This document shows, piece by piece, positions 35,639-46,039 of a stretch of DNA of 64,000 nucleotides. Both the position numbers and the translations under genes were made by a program. Location of the stretch: the NCBI GenBank assembly GCA_963830725.1, contig CAWHNO010000016.1, positions 868,001 through 932,000 of the forward strand, read 5' to 3'. How positions within the stretch are numbered: position 1 is the first letter of the stretch; each line of letters begins with the position of its first letter. The notes below the pieces were generated by a model. The model did no database searches, was not told where the DNA came from, and saw nothing but the letters and a program-made list of their open reading frames with translations. Origin of the DNA: DASSUW01 sp963830725. Its GTDB lineage: Bacteria; Actinomycetota; Thermoleophilia; Solirubrobacterales; Solirubrobacteraceae.

Positions 35639-36779
35639 GCGCTCCCTCCACCGCGCTCAGGTGCGCGGAGCCGCCGCGCGCGACGTTGAGCAGCAGGCCC
35701 ATCGAGCACAGCAGCACGATCAGCGACGTCGAGCCCGACGAGATGAACGGCAGCGGGACGCCGGTGAGCGGCGCGAGACCGAGGACGGCGTAGACGTTGA
35801 GCAGCGCTTGGCACAGGATGAGGCTGGTGAGTCCACTCGCGAGCAGCTTCGCGTAGGCACCCTTGGCGTTGCGGGCGGTCCGCAGCCCGGCGTACCCGAT
35901 CATGCCGTACAGGCACAGGAGCGCGCAGATCCCCGCGACCCCGAGCTCCTCGCCGATGACGGCCAGGATGAAGTCGGTGTGGGCCTCGGGCAGGTAGAAG
36001 ATCTTCTGCACCGACTGCCCGGGGCCGAGCCCGAACAGCCCGCCCGAGCCGATCGCGATCTGGCCCTGGACCGACTGGAAGCCGGCGCCGGCCGCGTCCG
36101 CCCACGGGTTGACGAAGGTGGTCAGCCGCGAGGTCCGCTCGGCGTCCATCAGCGCGTACAGGAGCACGAGCAACATGCCCGCGCCGGCCACGAGTCCGAG
36201 CTGGCGCAGCGGCAGGCCGGCCGCCACGAGCATCGCCGCCAGCGTGAAGCAGATCACGAGGGCGGTGCCGAGGTCGGGCTGGGCGAGGATGAGCAGCACG
36301 GCGGCGCCGCCCACGCCGAGCACCGGGCCGGCGACCGTGCGCAGGCTCTTGGCGAGCTTCGGGCGCGTGCCGAGGACGGCGGCGGCGTGCAGCACGAGCG
36401 CGAGCTTCATCACCTCCGAAGGCTGGAACGTGAGCGCGCCGGCGCCCAGCCAGCGGCGCGCGCCGTTGACCGAGATGCCGATCCCGGGGATCAGCACGAG
36501 CACGAGCATCACGGCAGCGGCGAACAGGAGGAGCGGCGTGTAGCGCCGCGTGGCCGCCAGCCCGTGGCGTGAGATGACGTGCATGAAGGCGAGGCCGACC
36601 GCGCCGTAGGCGACGTACTTGACCAGGTAGGCGGTCCCGTCGCCCTGCCCCTCGAGCAGCGTGCGCGCCGAGGAGGCCGAGTAGACCATCACGGCACCGC
36701 CGGCCAGCAGGCAGAAGGTCGCCGTCAGCAGCAGCCGGTGCTCGAGCGGCTGCTGCTTGGCGCGCGCGGACCTGGCCAT
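35550..36779 (-). CDS. ftsW: Lipid II polymerase/flippase family protein FtsW
   Basis: Polytopic SEDS-family peptidoglycan glycosyltransferase of the divisome. VMVYSASSARTLLEGQGDGT, GARRWLGAGALTFQPSEVMK and LTGVPLPFISSGSTSLIVLL are the conserved SEDS segments. As read it has 409 residues and its tail overlaps murG by 88 bases with a low-complexity Arg end. A TGA forming GTGA with the murG start lies one frame away, so the natural end may be at 35635 with a one-base error nearby. The 125 bp upstream to murD are GC-rich, repeat-like and show no gene. Confidence 0.93.
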   Translation of the reverse strand: MARSARAKQQPLEHRLLLTATFCLLAGGAVMVYSASSARTLLEGQGDGTAYLVKYVAYGAVGLAFMHVISRHGLAATRRYTPLLLFAAAVMLVLVLIPGIGISVNGARRWLGAGALTFQPSEVMKLALVLHAAAVLGTRPKLAKSLRTVAGPVLGVGGAAVLLILAQPDLGTALVICFTLAAMLVAAGLPLRQLGLVAGAGMLLVLLYALMDAERTSRLTTFVNPWADAAGAGFQSVQGQIAIGSGGLFGLGPGQSVQKIFYLPEAHTDFILAVIGEELGVAGICALLCLYGMIGYAGLRTARNAKGAYAKLLASGLTSLILCQALLNVYAVLGLAPLTGVPLPFISSGSTSLIVLLCSMGLLLNVARGGSAHLSAVEGARERPARRDRGGRDRRPRGAGDRGRRRAAG

Positions 36780-36904
36780 CGGAGCTGGGTTCGACGCGCG
36801 GCCGCAACCCCCTGCGCCGAGGCGAGCGACCGGCGGGAATCAGCGCCGCGAGCCGCGCCCGACCGGCGGCGAACCGCGCGCCCAACGGCGGCGAGCGGCG
36901 CGAT

Positions 36905-38224
36905 TCAGCCGCCGGTGACGAGCGAGCGGAAGTGCTCGCCGCGCTCCTCGAACGAGCGGTACTGGTCGTAGGAGGCGCAGGCCGGCGAGAGCAGCACGAC
37001 GTCGCCCGGGCGGGCCGCCGCGCGGGCGGCGGCGACGGCCGTGGGCAGGTCTCCGCAGTCGTGGAGCGGGACGCTCGTGGCCTGGAGCGCCGCGCGGAGC
37101 TCGCCGGCCGCCTCGCCGATCAAGTAGGCGGCCGCGGCCCGAGCCGCGAGCGGCGCGGCGAGCGGCTCGTAGTCGCTGCCCTTGCCGCGGCCGCCGAGGA
37201 TGGCGTGCACGCCGCCCGCGAACGACGCGATCCCCACCACGGCCGAGGCGACGTTCGTCGCCTTCGAGTCGTTGACGTAGAGGACGCCGTCGACGGTCGC
37301 GATCTCCTCCAGCCGGTGCTGGACGCCGGCGAAGCCGGCCAGGGCGGAGCGGACGGCGGCGGCCGGGATGCCGCGGGCCATGCATACGGCCGCGGCCGCC
37401 ATCGCGTTCTCGAGGTTGTGCGCGCCGCGCAGGCGGACCTCGGAGGCCTCCATGAACGGCTCCCCGCGCCACCACAGGCGGCCGTCGCGATGCTCGAGGT
37501 CGCCGCCGGCGCCCAGCGATATGCGCTCGGCTTCCCCGGGCAGCAACGCCATCAGGTCCCGGGGGGCGACCGCGACGGCGCCGGCCGGCTGGCGCGCGAA
37601 GGCCTGCAGCTTGGCGGCGCGATAGGCGTCGAAGCTCCCGTGGCGGTCGAGGTGGTCCTCGGCGAGGTTGAGCAGGACCGCGGCGTCGGGCGCGAAGGCC
37701 TCCGTGTCCTCCAGCTGGAACGAGGAGGACTCGCAGACCACGACGGCCGCGCCGTCGATCGACCCTGCGAGGGCGGTGAGCGGTCTGCCGACGTTGCCGG
37801 CGACGACGACCGGCACCGCCGCCCCGCGGTGGATGTGACCGATGAGCTCGGCCGTCGTCGTCTTGCCGTTCGACCCCGTGACCGCCACGAACTCGTTGGC
37901 CAGCAGCCGCCATCCGATCTCCAGCTCGCCCACCACGCGCACGCCGCGCCGGCGCGCGGCGGCCACGACCGGCGCCTGCTGGGGCACGCCCGGGCTCTTG
38001 ACGACGGTCCCCGCCGCCTCGAGCAGCCCGACGCCCTCCGACGGCGCGTGCACGGCCACGCCGACGGCGGCCAGCTCGGCCCGCACGTCGTCATCGACGG
38101 CCTGTGCGTCGCAGCCGACGACCTCGGCGCCGCGCGCCCGCAGGGCCAGCGCCGCGGCGACGCCCGAGCGGGCGAGGCCGACGACGACGAACGGCCCGGG
38201 CGGCAGCGGCGGACGCGCGATCAC
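36905..38224 (-). CDS. murD: UDP-N-acetylmuramoylalanine--D-glutamate ligase
   Basis: Adds D-Glu to the muropeptide. FVVVGLARSGVAAALALRAR is the UDP-binding fold, VTGSNGKTTTAELI (from residue 115) the ATP loop, NLAEDHLDRHGSFDAYRAAK the central motif and YVNDSKATNVASAVVGIASF the C-terminal domain entry. 439 residues, intact, start GTG 38224. It is separated from mraY by an inserted group of small genes (ATL, HTH/Clp-N, RidA). Confidence 0.96.
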   Translation of the reverse strand: MIARPPLPPGPFVVVGLARSGVAAALALRARGAEVVGCDAQAVDDDVRAELAAVGVAVHAPSEGVGLLEAAGTVVKSPGVPQQAPVVAAARRRGVRVVGELEIGWRLLANEFVAVTGSNGKTTTAELIGHIHRGAAVPVVVAGNVGRPLTALAGSIDGAAVVVCESSSFQLEDTEAFAPDAAVLLNLAEDHLDRHGSFDAYRAAKLQAFARQPAGAVAVAPRDLMALLPGEAERISLGAGGDLEHRDGRLWWRGEPFMEASEVRLRGAHNLENAMAAAAVCMARGIPAAAVRSALAGFAGVQHRLEEIATVDGVLYVNDSKATNVASAVVGIASFAGGVHAILGGRGKGSDYEPLAAPLAARAAAAYLIGEAAGELRAALQATSVPLHDCGDLPTAVAAARAAARPGDVVLLSPACASYDQYRSFEERGEHFRSLVTGG

Positions 38225-38326
38225 GCCCGGGCATTCAAGCGGGTCGAGAGGGAATCGACCGCCGATCGGCGGCGGTCGACCGCCGAGCGCGGGTGCCGGC
38301 GCGCCGTCGGCCAGGCCTGGTCGCCC

Positions 38327-38635
38327 TCAAGCGGCCTCCGCGCGGTCCGGCGGCCTTACCCGGGCCGCCGGGTTCGCGCGGCGGCCCTCGAACTCGAGCC
38401 CTTCGGCCTCGAGCCGGCGCCGGACGTCCGCCGGGTCGCCGAGCGCGGTCCCGCCGACCGTCCCGTCGGACTTGAGGACCCGGTGCGACCCGGGGAACTG
38501 CTCGCGGATGAAGCGCTGGTTGAGTGCGCGGGCGTGGACGTCCGTCCCGCCGGCGGCGTGGGCGACGTCGCCGTAGCTCATCCAGGCGCCGGGCGGGATC
38601 TCCGCGACGATCTCGCGGATGCGGTCGGGATCCAT
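38327..38635 (-). CDS. Alkyltransferase-like (ATL) / MGMT-fold DNA-binding protein without active cysteine
   Basis: 102 residues from ATG 38635, which has AGGAGG nine bases upstream. It matches the DNA-binding domain of O6-alkylguanine-DNA methyltransferases (GAWMSYGDVAHAAGGTDVHA, ALNQRFIREQFPGSHRVLKS). The catalytic PCHR motif is replaced by GSHR, so no alkyl acceptor cysteine is present, as in ATL proteins. ATLs mark alkylated bases for excision repair. It sits between murD and the HTH/Clp-N pair; the neighbouring AidB-like gene is also linked by family to alkylation. Confidence 0.85.
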   Translation of the reverse strand: MDPDRIREIVAEIPPGAWMSYGDVAHAAGGTDVHARALNQRFIREQFPGSHRVLKSDGTVGGTALGDPADVRRRLEAEGLEFEGRRANPAARVRPPDRAEAA

Positions 38636-38708
38636 GGTGCTCCTCCTCTCGTGGGCATCGTGGGCGACGACGCTACGCCCGGATCGGCCGATCGAACCCG
38701 AGTGGGGG

Positions 38709-38742
38709 TGAATCGGCACAGATCCGGAGCTGAATCGGCACA
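38709..38742. promoter_or_regulatory. Direct repeats TGAATCGGCACA x2
   Basis: Two exact 12-bp copies at 38709-38720 and 38731-38742, spaced 22 bp start to start (two helical turns), directly upstream of the -35 of the HTH/Clp-N promoter. This fits a tandem activator site; it is also ~75-107 bp upstream of the divergent ATL gene. Confidence 0.5.
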
Positions 38743-38745
38743 AAG

Positions 38746-38790
38746 CAACCCAGGTTGACACCACATGACTTGTCAACTAAGGTTGCTCGC
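38746..38790 (+). promoter_or_regulatory. Leaderless promoter with embedded palindromic operator
   Basis: TTGACA (38755-38760), a 17-bp spacer and TAAGGT (38778-38783) place the transcript start at or next to GTG 38791, so the mRNA is probably leaderless. The promoter is covered by a hyphenated palindrome: CAACCCAGGTTGACA (38746-38760) and TGTCAACTAAGGTTG (38771-38785), 13 of 15 positions matching. A repressor dimer here would block RNA polymerase. Confidence 0.7.
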
Positions 38791-39024
38791 GTGCCGATGC
38801 CGGTCGATTACGAGCCGCCCCGCGACCCGGCCGACGGCCTCGCCGCGGTCGTCGCCCTGCGCCGGCTGGCCGACCAGCTCGAGGCCGGCGAGGTGGAGCG
38901 GGCGGTGCGCGACGGCTGGACGTGGTCGCTCGTCGCCGAGGCGCTCGGCGTCACCCGCCAGGCGGTCCACAAGAAGCACGCCAAGCGCCTGAAGGCCGTC
39001 GGCGTCGAGACGAGGAGGCGCTGA
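38791..39024 (+). CDS. Small HTH protein paired with the Clp N-domain protein
   Basis: 77 residues from GTG 38791 (PMPVDYEPPRDPADGLAAV). The C-terminal half is a helix-turn-helix: WTWSLVAEALGVTRQAVHKK, then a basic tail HAKRLKAVGVETRRR. It is probably DNA-binding and a candidate to bind the palindrome over its own promoter. Its stop overlaps the next start (TGATG), so the two proteins are made together. Exact family name not known to me. Confidence 0.75.
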   Translation: MPMPVDYEPPRDPADGLAAVVALRRLADQLEAGEVERAVRDGWTWSLVAEALGVTRQAVHKKHAKRLKAVGVETRRR

Positions 39025-39506
39025 TGTTCCAGCGGTTCACCGACGACGCGCGGGCGGTCGTGGCCGCCGCCGAGGCCGAGGCCCGCGAGCTCGGCAGCCC
39101 GACGGTCGAGGCCGAGCACCTGCTGCTCGCCCTCACACGTCAGGAGCACCCGACCGCGGCGGCCGCCGCCCTGGCCGAGGTCGGGCTCGACCACGACCGT
39201 ATGAGCGACGCGCTGGCCGCCGAGCGGGAGCGGAGCCTGATGGCCGTCGGCATCTCGATCGGCGACTTCGACCTCCCCGCACCGAGGCCGGCGGCCAGGC
39301 CGCGCCTCTCGGCCACTGCGAAGAGCGCGCTCGAGCACGCGCTGAGGATCTCGCTGGTGCGCGCCGACAAGCGCATCGAGTCGGGGCACATCCTGCTCGC
39401 CCTCCTGCGCGCCGAGGCCGGGACCGTTCCGCGCGCGCTGCGCGAGGCGGGCGTCGACCGGACCGAGCTAAACGACCGGACGGCCGCTGCGCTCGCGCGG
39501 CGCTAG
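39024..39506 (+). CDS. Clp N-domain protein (two Clp-N repeats, no ATPase)
   Basis: 160 residues. FQRFTDDARAVVAAAEAEAR and SPTVEAEHLLLALTRQEHPT form a first Clp-N repeat; LSATAKSALEHALRISLVRA and IESGHILLALLRAEAGTVPR form the second. The AAA+ modules of ClpC/ClpA are absent. Such orphan N-domains could act as adaptors or decoys for the ClpC chaperone, or bind phospho-arginine-type signals; this is inference. TAG 39504 lies in an inverted-repeat arm. Confidence 0.82.
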   Translation: MFQRFTDDARAVVAAAEAEARELGSPTVEAEHLLLALTRQEHPTAAAAALAEVGLDHDRMSDALAAERERSLMAVGISIGDFDLPAPRPAARPRLSATAKSALEHALRISLVRADKRIESGHILLALLRAEAGTVPRALREAGVDRTELNDRTAAALARR

Positions 39507-39648
39507 TGGGCGCTCGAACGTGCACTGCGAAAGACGGCCGCCGGCGCCGCCGCGAGGACGCACCGCAGGAATCCCTCTGGATTTCAAGTGGTCGAGGACG
39601 AACGTGGCGGGATCGGCGGTCGCCGACGGGTGGAACGTTCGCCCACTA
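39503..39648. terminator. Inverted-repeat interval between convergent genes
   Basis: CTAGTGGGCG (39503-39512) and CGCCCACTAG (39640-39649) are exact inverted copies. Each contains the TAG stop of its gene, the Clp-N protein on plus and RidA on minus. The ~130 bp between show no convincing gene. Possible bidirectional terminator or cruciform. Confidence 0.35.
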
Positions 39649-40047
39649 GGCTGGGCTGACTTCGCGCGGTTCAGTCGCATCGGCCTCGATCTCCACCCGC
39701 CAGCGCGGATCGAGGAACCCGGAGACGACGATGAACGCGCTCGCGGGCCGCACCGACCCGAACACGCGGCCGTGCACCGCGCCGACCGCCGGGCCGTCCG
39801 CAGCGTCGACGAGATAGACCCGCGTGCGGACCACGTCGGCCAGCGACGCCCCCGCCTCATCAAGCGCCGCCCCGATGATCTCCAGGCAGCGCTCGGCCTG
39901 CCGCGTCACGTCTCGATCGACCTCGCCGTCGGGCTGGATCGCCGCCGTCGCCGACACCCAGACGCGATCGCCGACCCGCACGGCACGGCTGAAGCCGATG
40001 TCGCGCTCGTACGTCGAGCCGGACGAGACGAGCCGCCTCAGCGTCAT
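39646..40047 (-). CDS. RidA/YjgF-family protein
   Basis: 133-residue member of the reactive-imine deaminase family (MTLRRLVSSGSTYERDIGFS, VSATAAIQPDGEVDRDVTRQ, DVVRTRVYLVDAADGPAVGA). The active-site Arg of RidA would be the one in VVRTRVYLVDA. ATG 40047 overlaps the mraY stop (ATGA). Imine or enamine hydrolysis is the family role; the substrate here is unknown. Intact. Confidence 0.9.
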   Translation of the reverse strand: MTLRRLVSSGSTYERDIGFSRAVRVGDRVWVSATAAIQPDGEVDRDVTRQAERCLEIIGAALDEAGASLADVVRTRVYLVDAADGPAVGAVHGRVFGSVRPASAFIVVSGFLDPRWRVEIEADATEPREVSPA

Positions 40048-41001
40048 CCCACCGACTGCTGGTAGAGCGTGAACCCGATCGCCGCGCAGACCGAGGCGAC
40101 GATCCAGAAGCGCAGGATGATCTTCGTCTCCGACCAGGCCTGCAGCTCGAAGTGGTGGTGGATCGGCGCCATCAGGAACACGCGCTTGCGGAACGTCTGG
40201 AAGGAGAACACCTGGATCAGCACCGAGAGCGCTTCGATCACGAAGATCCCGCCGAGGATGATCAGCAGCACCTCGGTCTTGGTCATCACCGCCATCGCCG
40301 CGATCGCGCCCCCCAGCCCCAGCGATCCCGTGTCGCCCATGAAGATCGAGGCCGGGAACGAGTTGAACCAGAGGAAGCCGACGCACGCCCCCACCAGGCA
40401 GCCGGCCACCAGCGCGAGGTCCTCCTGGCGCGTCGTGAAGGTGATCGCGATGTAGGCCAGCAGCACGATCGCCGCGCAGCCGGCGGCGAGCCCGTCGAGC
40501 CCGTCGGTCAGGTTGACCGCGGACGTCGTCCCCGCCACGACGAAGTAGATCAGCACCGGGTACAGGTAGCCGAGGTCGATCTGGGCGTCGACGATCCGCA
40601 GGTTCAGCGTGTCCCCGAGCTCGGCGCCCTCCGAGGCCGCGATCCAGAGCCCGATCGCGATCAGCATGGTCACGACGAGCTTGGTGCGGCCGCGCAGCCC
40701 GAGCGAGCGCCGCTTGACGAGCTTCGTGTAGTCGTCGGCGAAGCCCAGCAGCGCGCACGCCACGGCCACGCCGAACACCGCCAGCGAGCGGGGATCGCGG
40801 TTGGTCAGGAGCAGGAACGGGACCGCGATCGCGGTGAAGATGATGATCCCGCCCATCGTCGGCGTGCCCGCCTTGGCGTGGTGCTCCTGCGGGCCCTCCT
40901 CGCGGATCTGCTGGCCGAACTCGCGCTCGCGCAGGAACTCGATGAACTTCGGCGAGAGGAAGACGCAGATCAGCAGCGACGCCGTCCCGGCGATCAGCAC
41001 C

Positions 41002-41009
<8 letters not shown>
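40044..41009 (-). CDS. mraY: Phospho-N-acetylmuramoyl-pentapeptide transferase
   Basis: Integral membrane enzyme making lipid I on undecaprenyl phosphate. Conserved: HAKAGTPTMGGIIIFTAIAV, LGFADDYTKLVKRRSLGLRG (catalytic Asp pair), AVNLTDGLDGLAAGCAAIVL, WFNSFPASIFMGDTGSLGLG and APIHHHFELQAWSETKI. 321 residues, intact. Its start overlaps the murF end region (ATG 41009, murF stop 41002). Confidence 0.97.
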
Positions 41010-42298
<1,289 letters not shown>

Positions 42299-42302
<4 letters not shown>

Positions 42303-43698
42303 GAGCGCAGCGCCTCCCGCGCCACCGCGACGTCGTCGAACGGCTCCTTGCGCCCGCCCGCGAACTCCTGCCCCTGCTCGTGGCCCTTGCCCGCGATGAC
42401 CACGACGTCGCCGGGCTGCGCCATCGCGACCGCGCGGTGGATCGAGCGCCGCCGGTCGACGTCGTGCTCGACCTCGCGACCCGCCCCGGCCACGATCTCG
42501 GCGATGATCGCCTCGGGATCCTCGGAGCGCGGGTTGTCGGAGGTGACGAGGGCGACGTCGGCCAGCCGCGCCCCGATCTCCCCCATCAGCGGCCGCTTGC
42601 CGCGATCGCGATCGCCGCCCGCGCCGAAGACGGCGATGACGCGCCCGGAAGCCAGCTCGCGCGCCGCGCGCAGGACGTTCTCGAGCGAGTCCGGCGTGTG
42701 CGCGTAGTCGACGAGCACGGCGAACGGCTGGCCCTCCGCGACCGGCTCGAACCGCCCCGGCACACGCGCCGCCTCCGGCAGCGCGGCAGGCTCGCGCGCC
42801 GAGCGCGCGCGCCGCGATCCAGGCCCCGAGCGCGTTGGCGACGTTGAAGCGCCCGGGCAGCGGCACGTGCACGTCGAACGCGCCGTCGGGCGTCTCGAAC
42901 GTGCAGTCGCTGCCCGCGAAGCCGGTCCGCAGGCCGGTCGCGCGGTAGTCGGCCGGCGCGTCGATCGCGAACGTGACCGTGCCCGGGAACTCCCGCGCCA
43001 GCCGCCGGCCGTACGGGTCGTCGACGTTCGCCACGCGCATGCCCACGAGCTCCGATGCGAACAGCCGCCGCTTGGCGGCGAAGTAGTCCTCCATCGTCGG
43101 GTGGAAGTCGAGGTGGTCCTGGGTCAGGTTGGTGAACAGCGCGACCGCGACGTGGATGCCGTCGGCCCGGCGCAGCTCGAGCGCGTGCGAGGAGATCTCC
43201 ATCGCGCACGCCGCGTCGCCGCCGTCGAGCATCTCGCGGAACGTGCGCTGGAGGTCGATCGCCTCCGGCGTGGTGCGCACGGTCGGGCGCTCCTCGCCCG
43301 CGACGACCGACGTGACGGTGCCGAGCAGGCCGCAGCGCAGCCCGGCGGCCTCGAGCAGCGAGCGCACGAGGAACGCGGTCGTGGTCTTGCCGTTCGTGCC
43401 GGTGATCCCGACGACCCTCAGCTGCGCCGTCGGGTCGCCGTAGAAGCGCGCCGCCGCGGTCGCCATCGCCGCCCGCACGTCCTCGACCAGCACCTCGGGC
43501 ACGCCGAGCGCCGAGCGGGCGCGCGACGACCAGCGCGGCGGCGCCGCGCGCCACCGCGTCGGGGGCGAAGTCGTGGCCGTCGCGCGTGAAGCCGGGCACG
43601 CAGAAGAACAGCGTGCCGGGCTCCACCGCGCGGTTGTCGTAGGCCAGGCCGCCGACCTCGACCGCCGGCCCGTCGCCGAGCAGCTCTCGGACGGTCAT
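42299..43698 (-). CDS. murE: UDP-MurNAc-L-Ala-D-Glu--meso-diaminopimelate ligase, two frameshifts
   Basis: ATG 43698 starts MTVRELLGDGPAVEVGGLAY. The ATP loop is VVGITGTNGKTTTAFLVRSL; NLTQDHLDFHPTMEDYFAAK is the central motif. The specificity loop TSDNPRSEDPEAI has the DNPR form associated with meso-diaminopimelate rather than lysine. Frame slips near 43520 and 42790. The end GDVVVIAGKGHEQGQEFAG is standard. It indicates a DAP-type cell wall. Confidence 0.94.
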
Positions 43699-43744
43699 GC
43701 GCCCGGGCAGTCTACGAGCGCCTGCGGCGCCTACCATCGGCGGC

Positions 43745-44500
43745 GTGCCGGTCGCCGAGGAAGACGGAGCGCGGCGGATCCTGCTCGACGCGGACGGGGC
43801 GCGCCGTCGCCCGCTTCGAGCACGCCGAGCGCGACGGCGGCGTCTACGCCGACGTGTTCGTGCGCGAGCCGGGGGTCTCGGCCGACCGCGCCGCCGCCGC
43901 GGTGCTCGCCGACCTGCGCGGGCTGCGGATCGCCGGCGACGAGGAGCTCGGGCGCGTGCTGATCGCGGCCGGAGGGCGCCTGCTGCGCCACGCGCCACGT
44001 CCTGTCGCGCGACCTGAGGCGCGACCCGGCGGCCGGCTGGAGCGACCCGCCCGGCTACCGGCTGACCACGATCGACCGGCCCGCCGGCGAGCTCCTCGAC
44101 GCCCAGCTCGCCGCCTACCCGCTGGGTCACGTCGACCATCGGGACGAACCGCGCGAGCGCTCCGCTGAGCGACCTCGAGGCGATGCTCGCGGGGCGATAC
44201 GGCCCGCTGCTGCGAGGGCAGCGGCGTCGCGATCGCGCCCGACGGAACGGTGGCGGCGCGGTCCTGCTCGGCAGGGTCCCGGGCGAGCCGCCGCTCGGTG
44301 GCCCATGGGTGCTCGAGCTGTTCCGGCACCCCGCGCACCGCGGGACCGGCCGGCCGCTGCTCGAGCGCGCGCTGGCGCTCGCGACCCGCGCCGGGCTGCC
44401 GAGGATCGGGCTCGCGGTCAGCGAGGGCAACCCCGCGCGCGGGCTCTACGAGGCGCTCGCCTTCGCGCACGTGACGACGTTCCTCGTGGTCCAGATCTAA
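43745..44500 (+). CDS. GNAT-family N-acetyltransferase, several frameshifts
   Basis: The C-terminal half is a clear GNAT domain: GGPWVLELFRHPAHRGTGRP (acetyl-CoA loop) and GLAVSEGNPARGLYEALAFA. The N-terminal half (ARFEHAERDGGVYADVFVRE, DLRGLRIAGDEELGRVLIAA) resembles a second, degenerate GNAT-like part. Frame changes near 43805, 43990, 44150 and 44215. GTG 43745 is divergent from murE (46 bp). Its stop overlaps that of the AidB-like gene. Substrate unknown. Confidence 0.65.
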
Positions 44501-46039
44501 AGGGCGAGCGCGCGCTCGACGATCGCGTCCCCGTCGACGCCGGCGGGCAGCGTCCCGAAGACGCGGCCGCGCGCCTCGCCGAGCCGGCCGGCGCAGAACG
44601 CGTCGGCCACGTCCGGCGGCGCGTGCCGCACGAGCAGCGAGGCCTGGAAGGCCAGCGCCAGGTCCTCGACCCCGCGGCGCGCGGACCACTCGTCGCCCGG
44701 CGGCTGGGAGCGCGTCGAGGTGGGCGTCGAGCCGCCGGTCGCCGCCGCGGGCCAGCTCGCACTCGGCCAGGAACGCCGGCAGGCCCTCCGGCTCGCGCGC
44801 CAGGGCGCGCAGGACGTCGAGCGACATCACGTTGCCCGAGCCCTCCCAGATGCCGTTCAGCGGCGCGTCGCGCAGCAGCCGCGGCATCGGCGACTCCTCG
44901 ACGTAGCCGTTGCCGCCCAGGCACTCGAGCGCCTCGGCCGCGTGCGGCGTGGCGCGCTTGCAGACCCAGTACTTGAGCACCGCGGTGGCGAAGCGGCGCA
45001 GCGCGTCGTCCTGCTCGTCGTAGGCGCGCGCGAGCCGCAGCGCGGTCGCGGTCGCGGCCTCGGACTCGATCGCCAGGTCGGCGAGCACGTTGACCATCGC
45101 GGGCTGCTCGGCCAGCCGGCGGCCGAACGCGCTGCGGTGGCGCGCGTGCCAGACCGCCTCGGCGACGCCGCGGCGCATGCCGGCGGCGCTCCCGATCACG
45201 CAGTCCAGCCGCGTGTGGGTGACCATCTCGATGATCGTCGCCACGCCGCGGCCCTCCTCGCCCAGCAGGCGGGCGGCGGCGCCGCGGAACTCGACCTCGC
45301 TGGACGGCAGCGAGCGCGTGCCGAGCTTGTCCTTGAGGCGCTGGAACTCCATCCCCGGCCCGCGCTCGAGCACGAAGCAGGACAGGCCGGCGGGGGCCTG
45401 GGCGAGCACGAGGAAGACGTCGCAGGGCGGATAGGAGCAGAACCACTTGTGGCCGGTGAGCTCCCACCAGCCGTCGCCCGCCGGCTCCGCCCGCGTGGTG
45501 TTGGCGCGCACGTCCGAGCCGCCCTGCTTCTCGGTCATCGCCATCCCGCACAGCGCGCCGCGCTCGTAGTCCGGCAGCGTCAGCCGCGGCTCCCACTCGG
45601 CGGCGAGCCGCGGGTCGGTGCGCAGCGCGGGCACGGCCGAGTAGGTCATCGAGACCGGGCACATCACGCCGGCGTTGGCGTGCGTCCACAGCAGCTCGAG
45701 CGCGGCGCGCGCCGCGTGCGCGCCGGGCCGCGGATCGCGCCACGGCAGCGCGTGGATCTCGCGCTCGACGGCGCCGCGCAGCAGCCAGTGCCAGCTCGGG
45801 TCGAGGTCGACGCGGTCGAGCCGGTGGCCGAAGCGGTCGTGCGTGAGCAGCCGCGGCTCGTTGCGCTCGGCGCGCCGGCCGTGCTCCTGCGCCTCGGCCG
45901 AGCCCGCGACCGCGCCCGTGTCGCGCGCGCGGTCGAGCGCCCAGCCGGCGCCCTCGCGCTCGAGCGCCTCGCGCAGCGCAAGGTCGCTCTCGAACAGGTT
46001 GACGTCCTCGAACGGCGACGGACTGGTTGAGGACGTCAT
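44497..46039 (-). CDS. AidB-like acyl-CoA dehydrogenase, one frameshift
   Basis: Flavoprotein close to the AidB branch. It has PFEDVNLFESDLALREALER, MAMTEKQGGSDVRANTTRAE, KLGTRSLPSSEVEFRGAAAR, CLGGNGYVEESPMPRLLRDA and GIWEGSGNVMSLDVLRALAR. AidB of E. coli is linked to the alkylation response; others act on acyl-CoAs. A frame change near 44715 leads to GVEDLALAFQASLLVRHAPP and the end at 44497. ATG 46039 overlaps the TetR stop, so the two form an operon. Confidence 0.88.

Noticed and set aside
39520..39660. Plus-strand small ORF (GIPLDFKWSRTNVAGS region) after the Clp-N gene
   Set aside because: It runs on into the antisense of RidA without a stop near 39650 and has weak third-position bias, so I could not support it as a gene.
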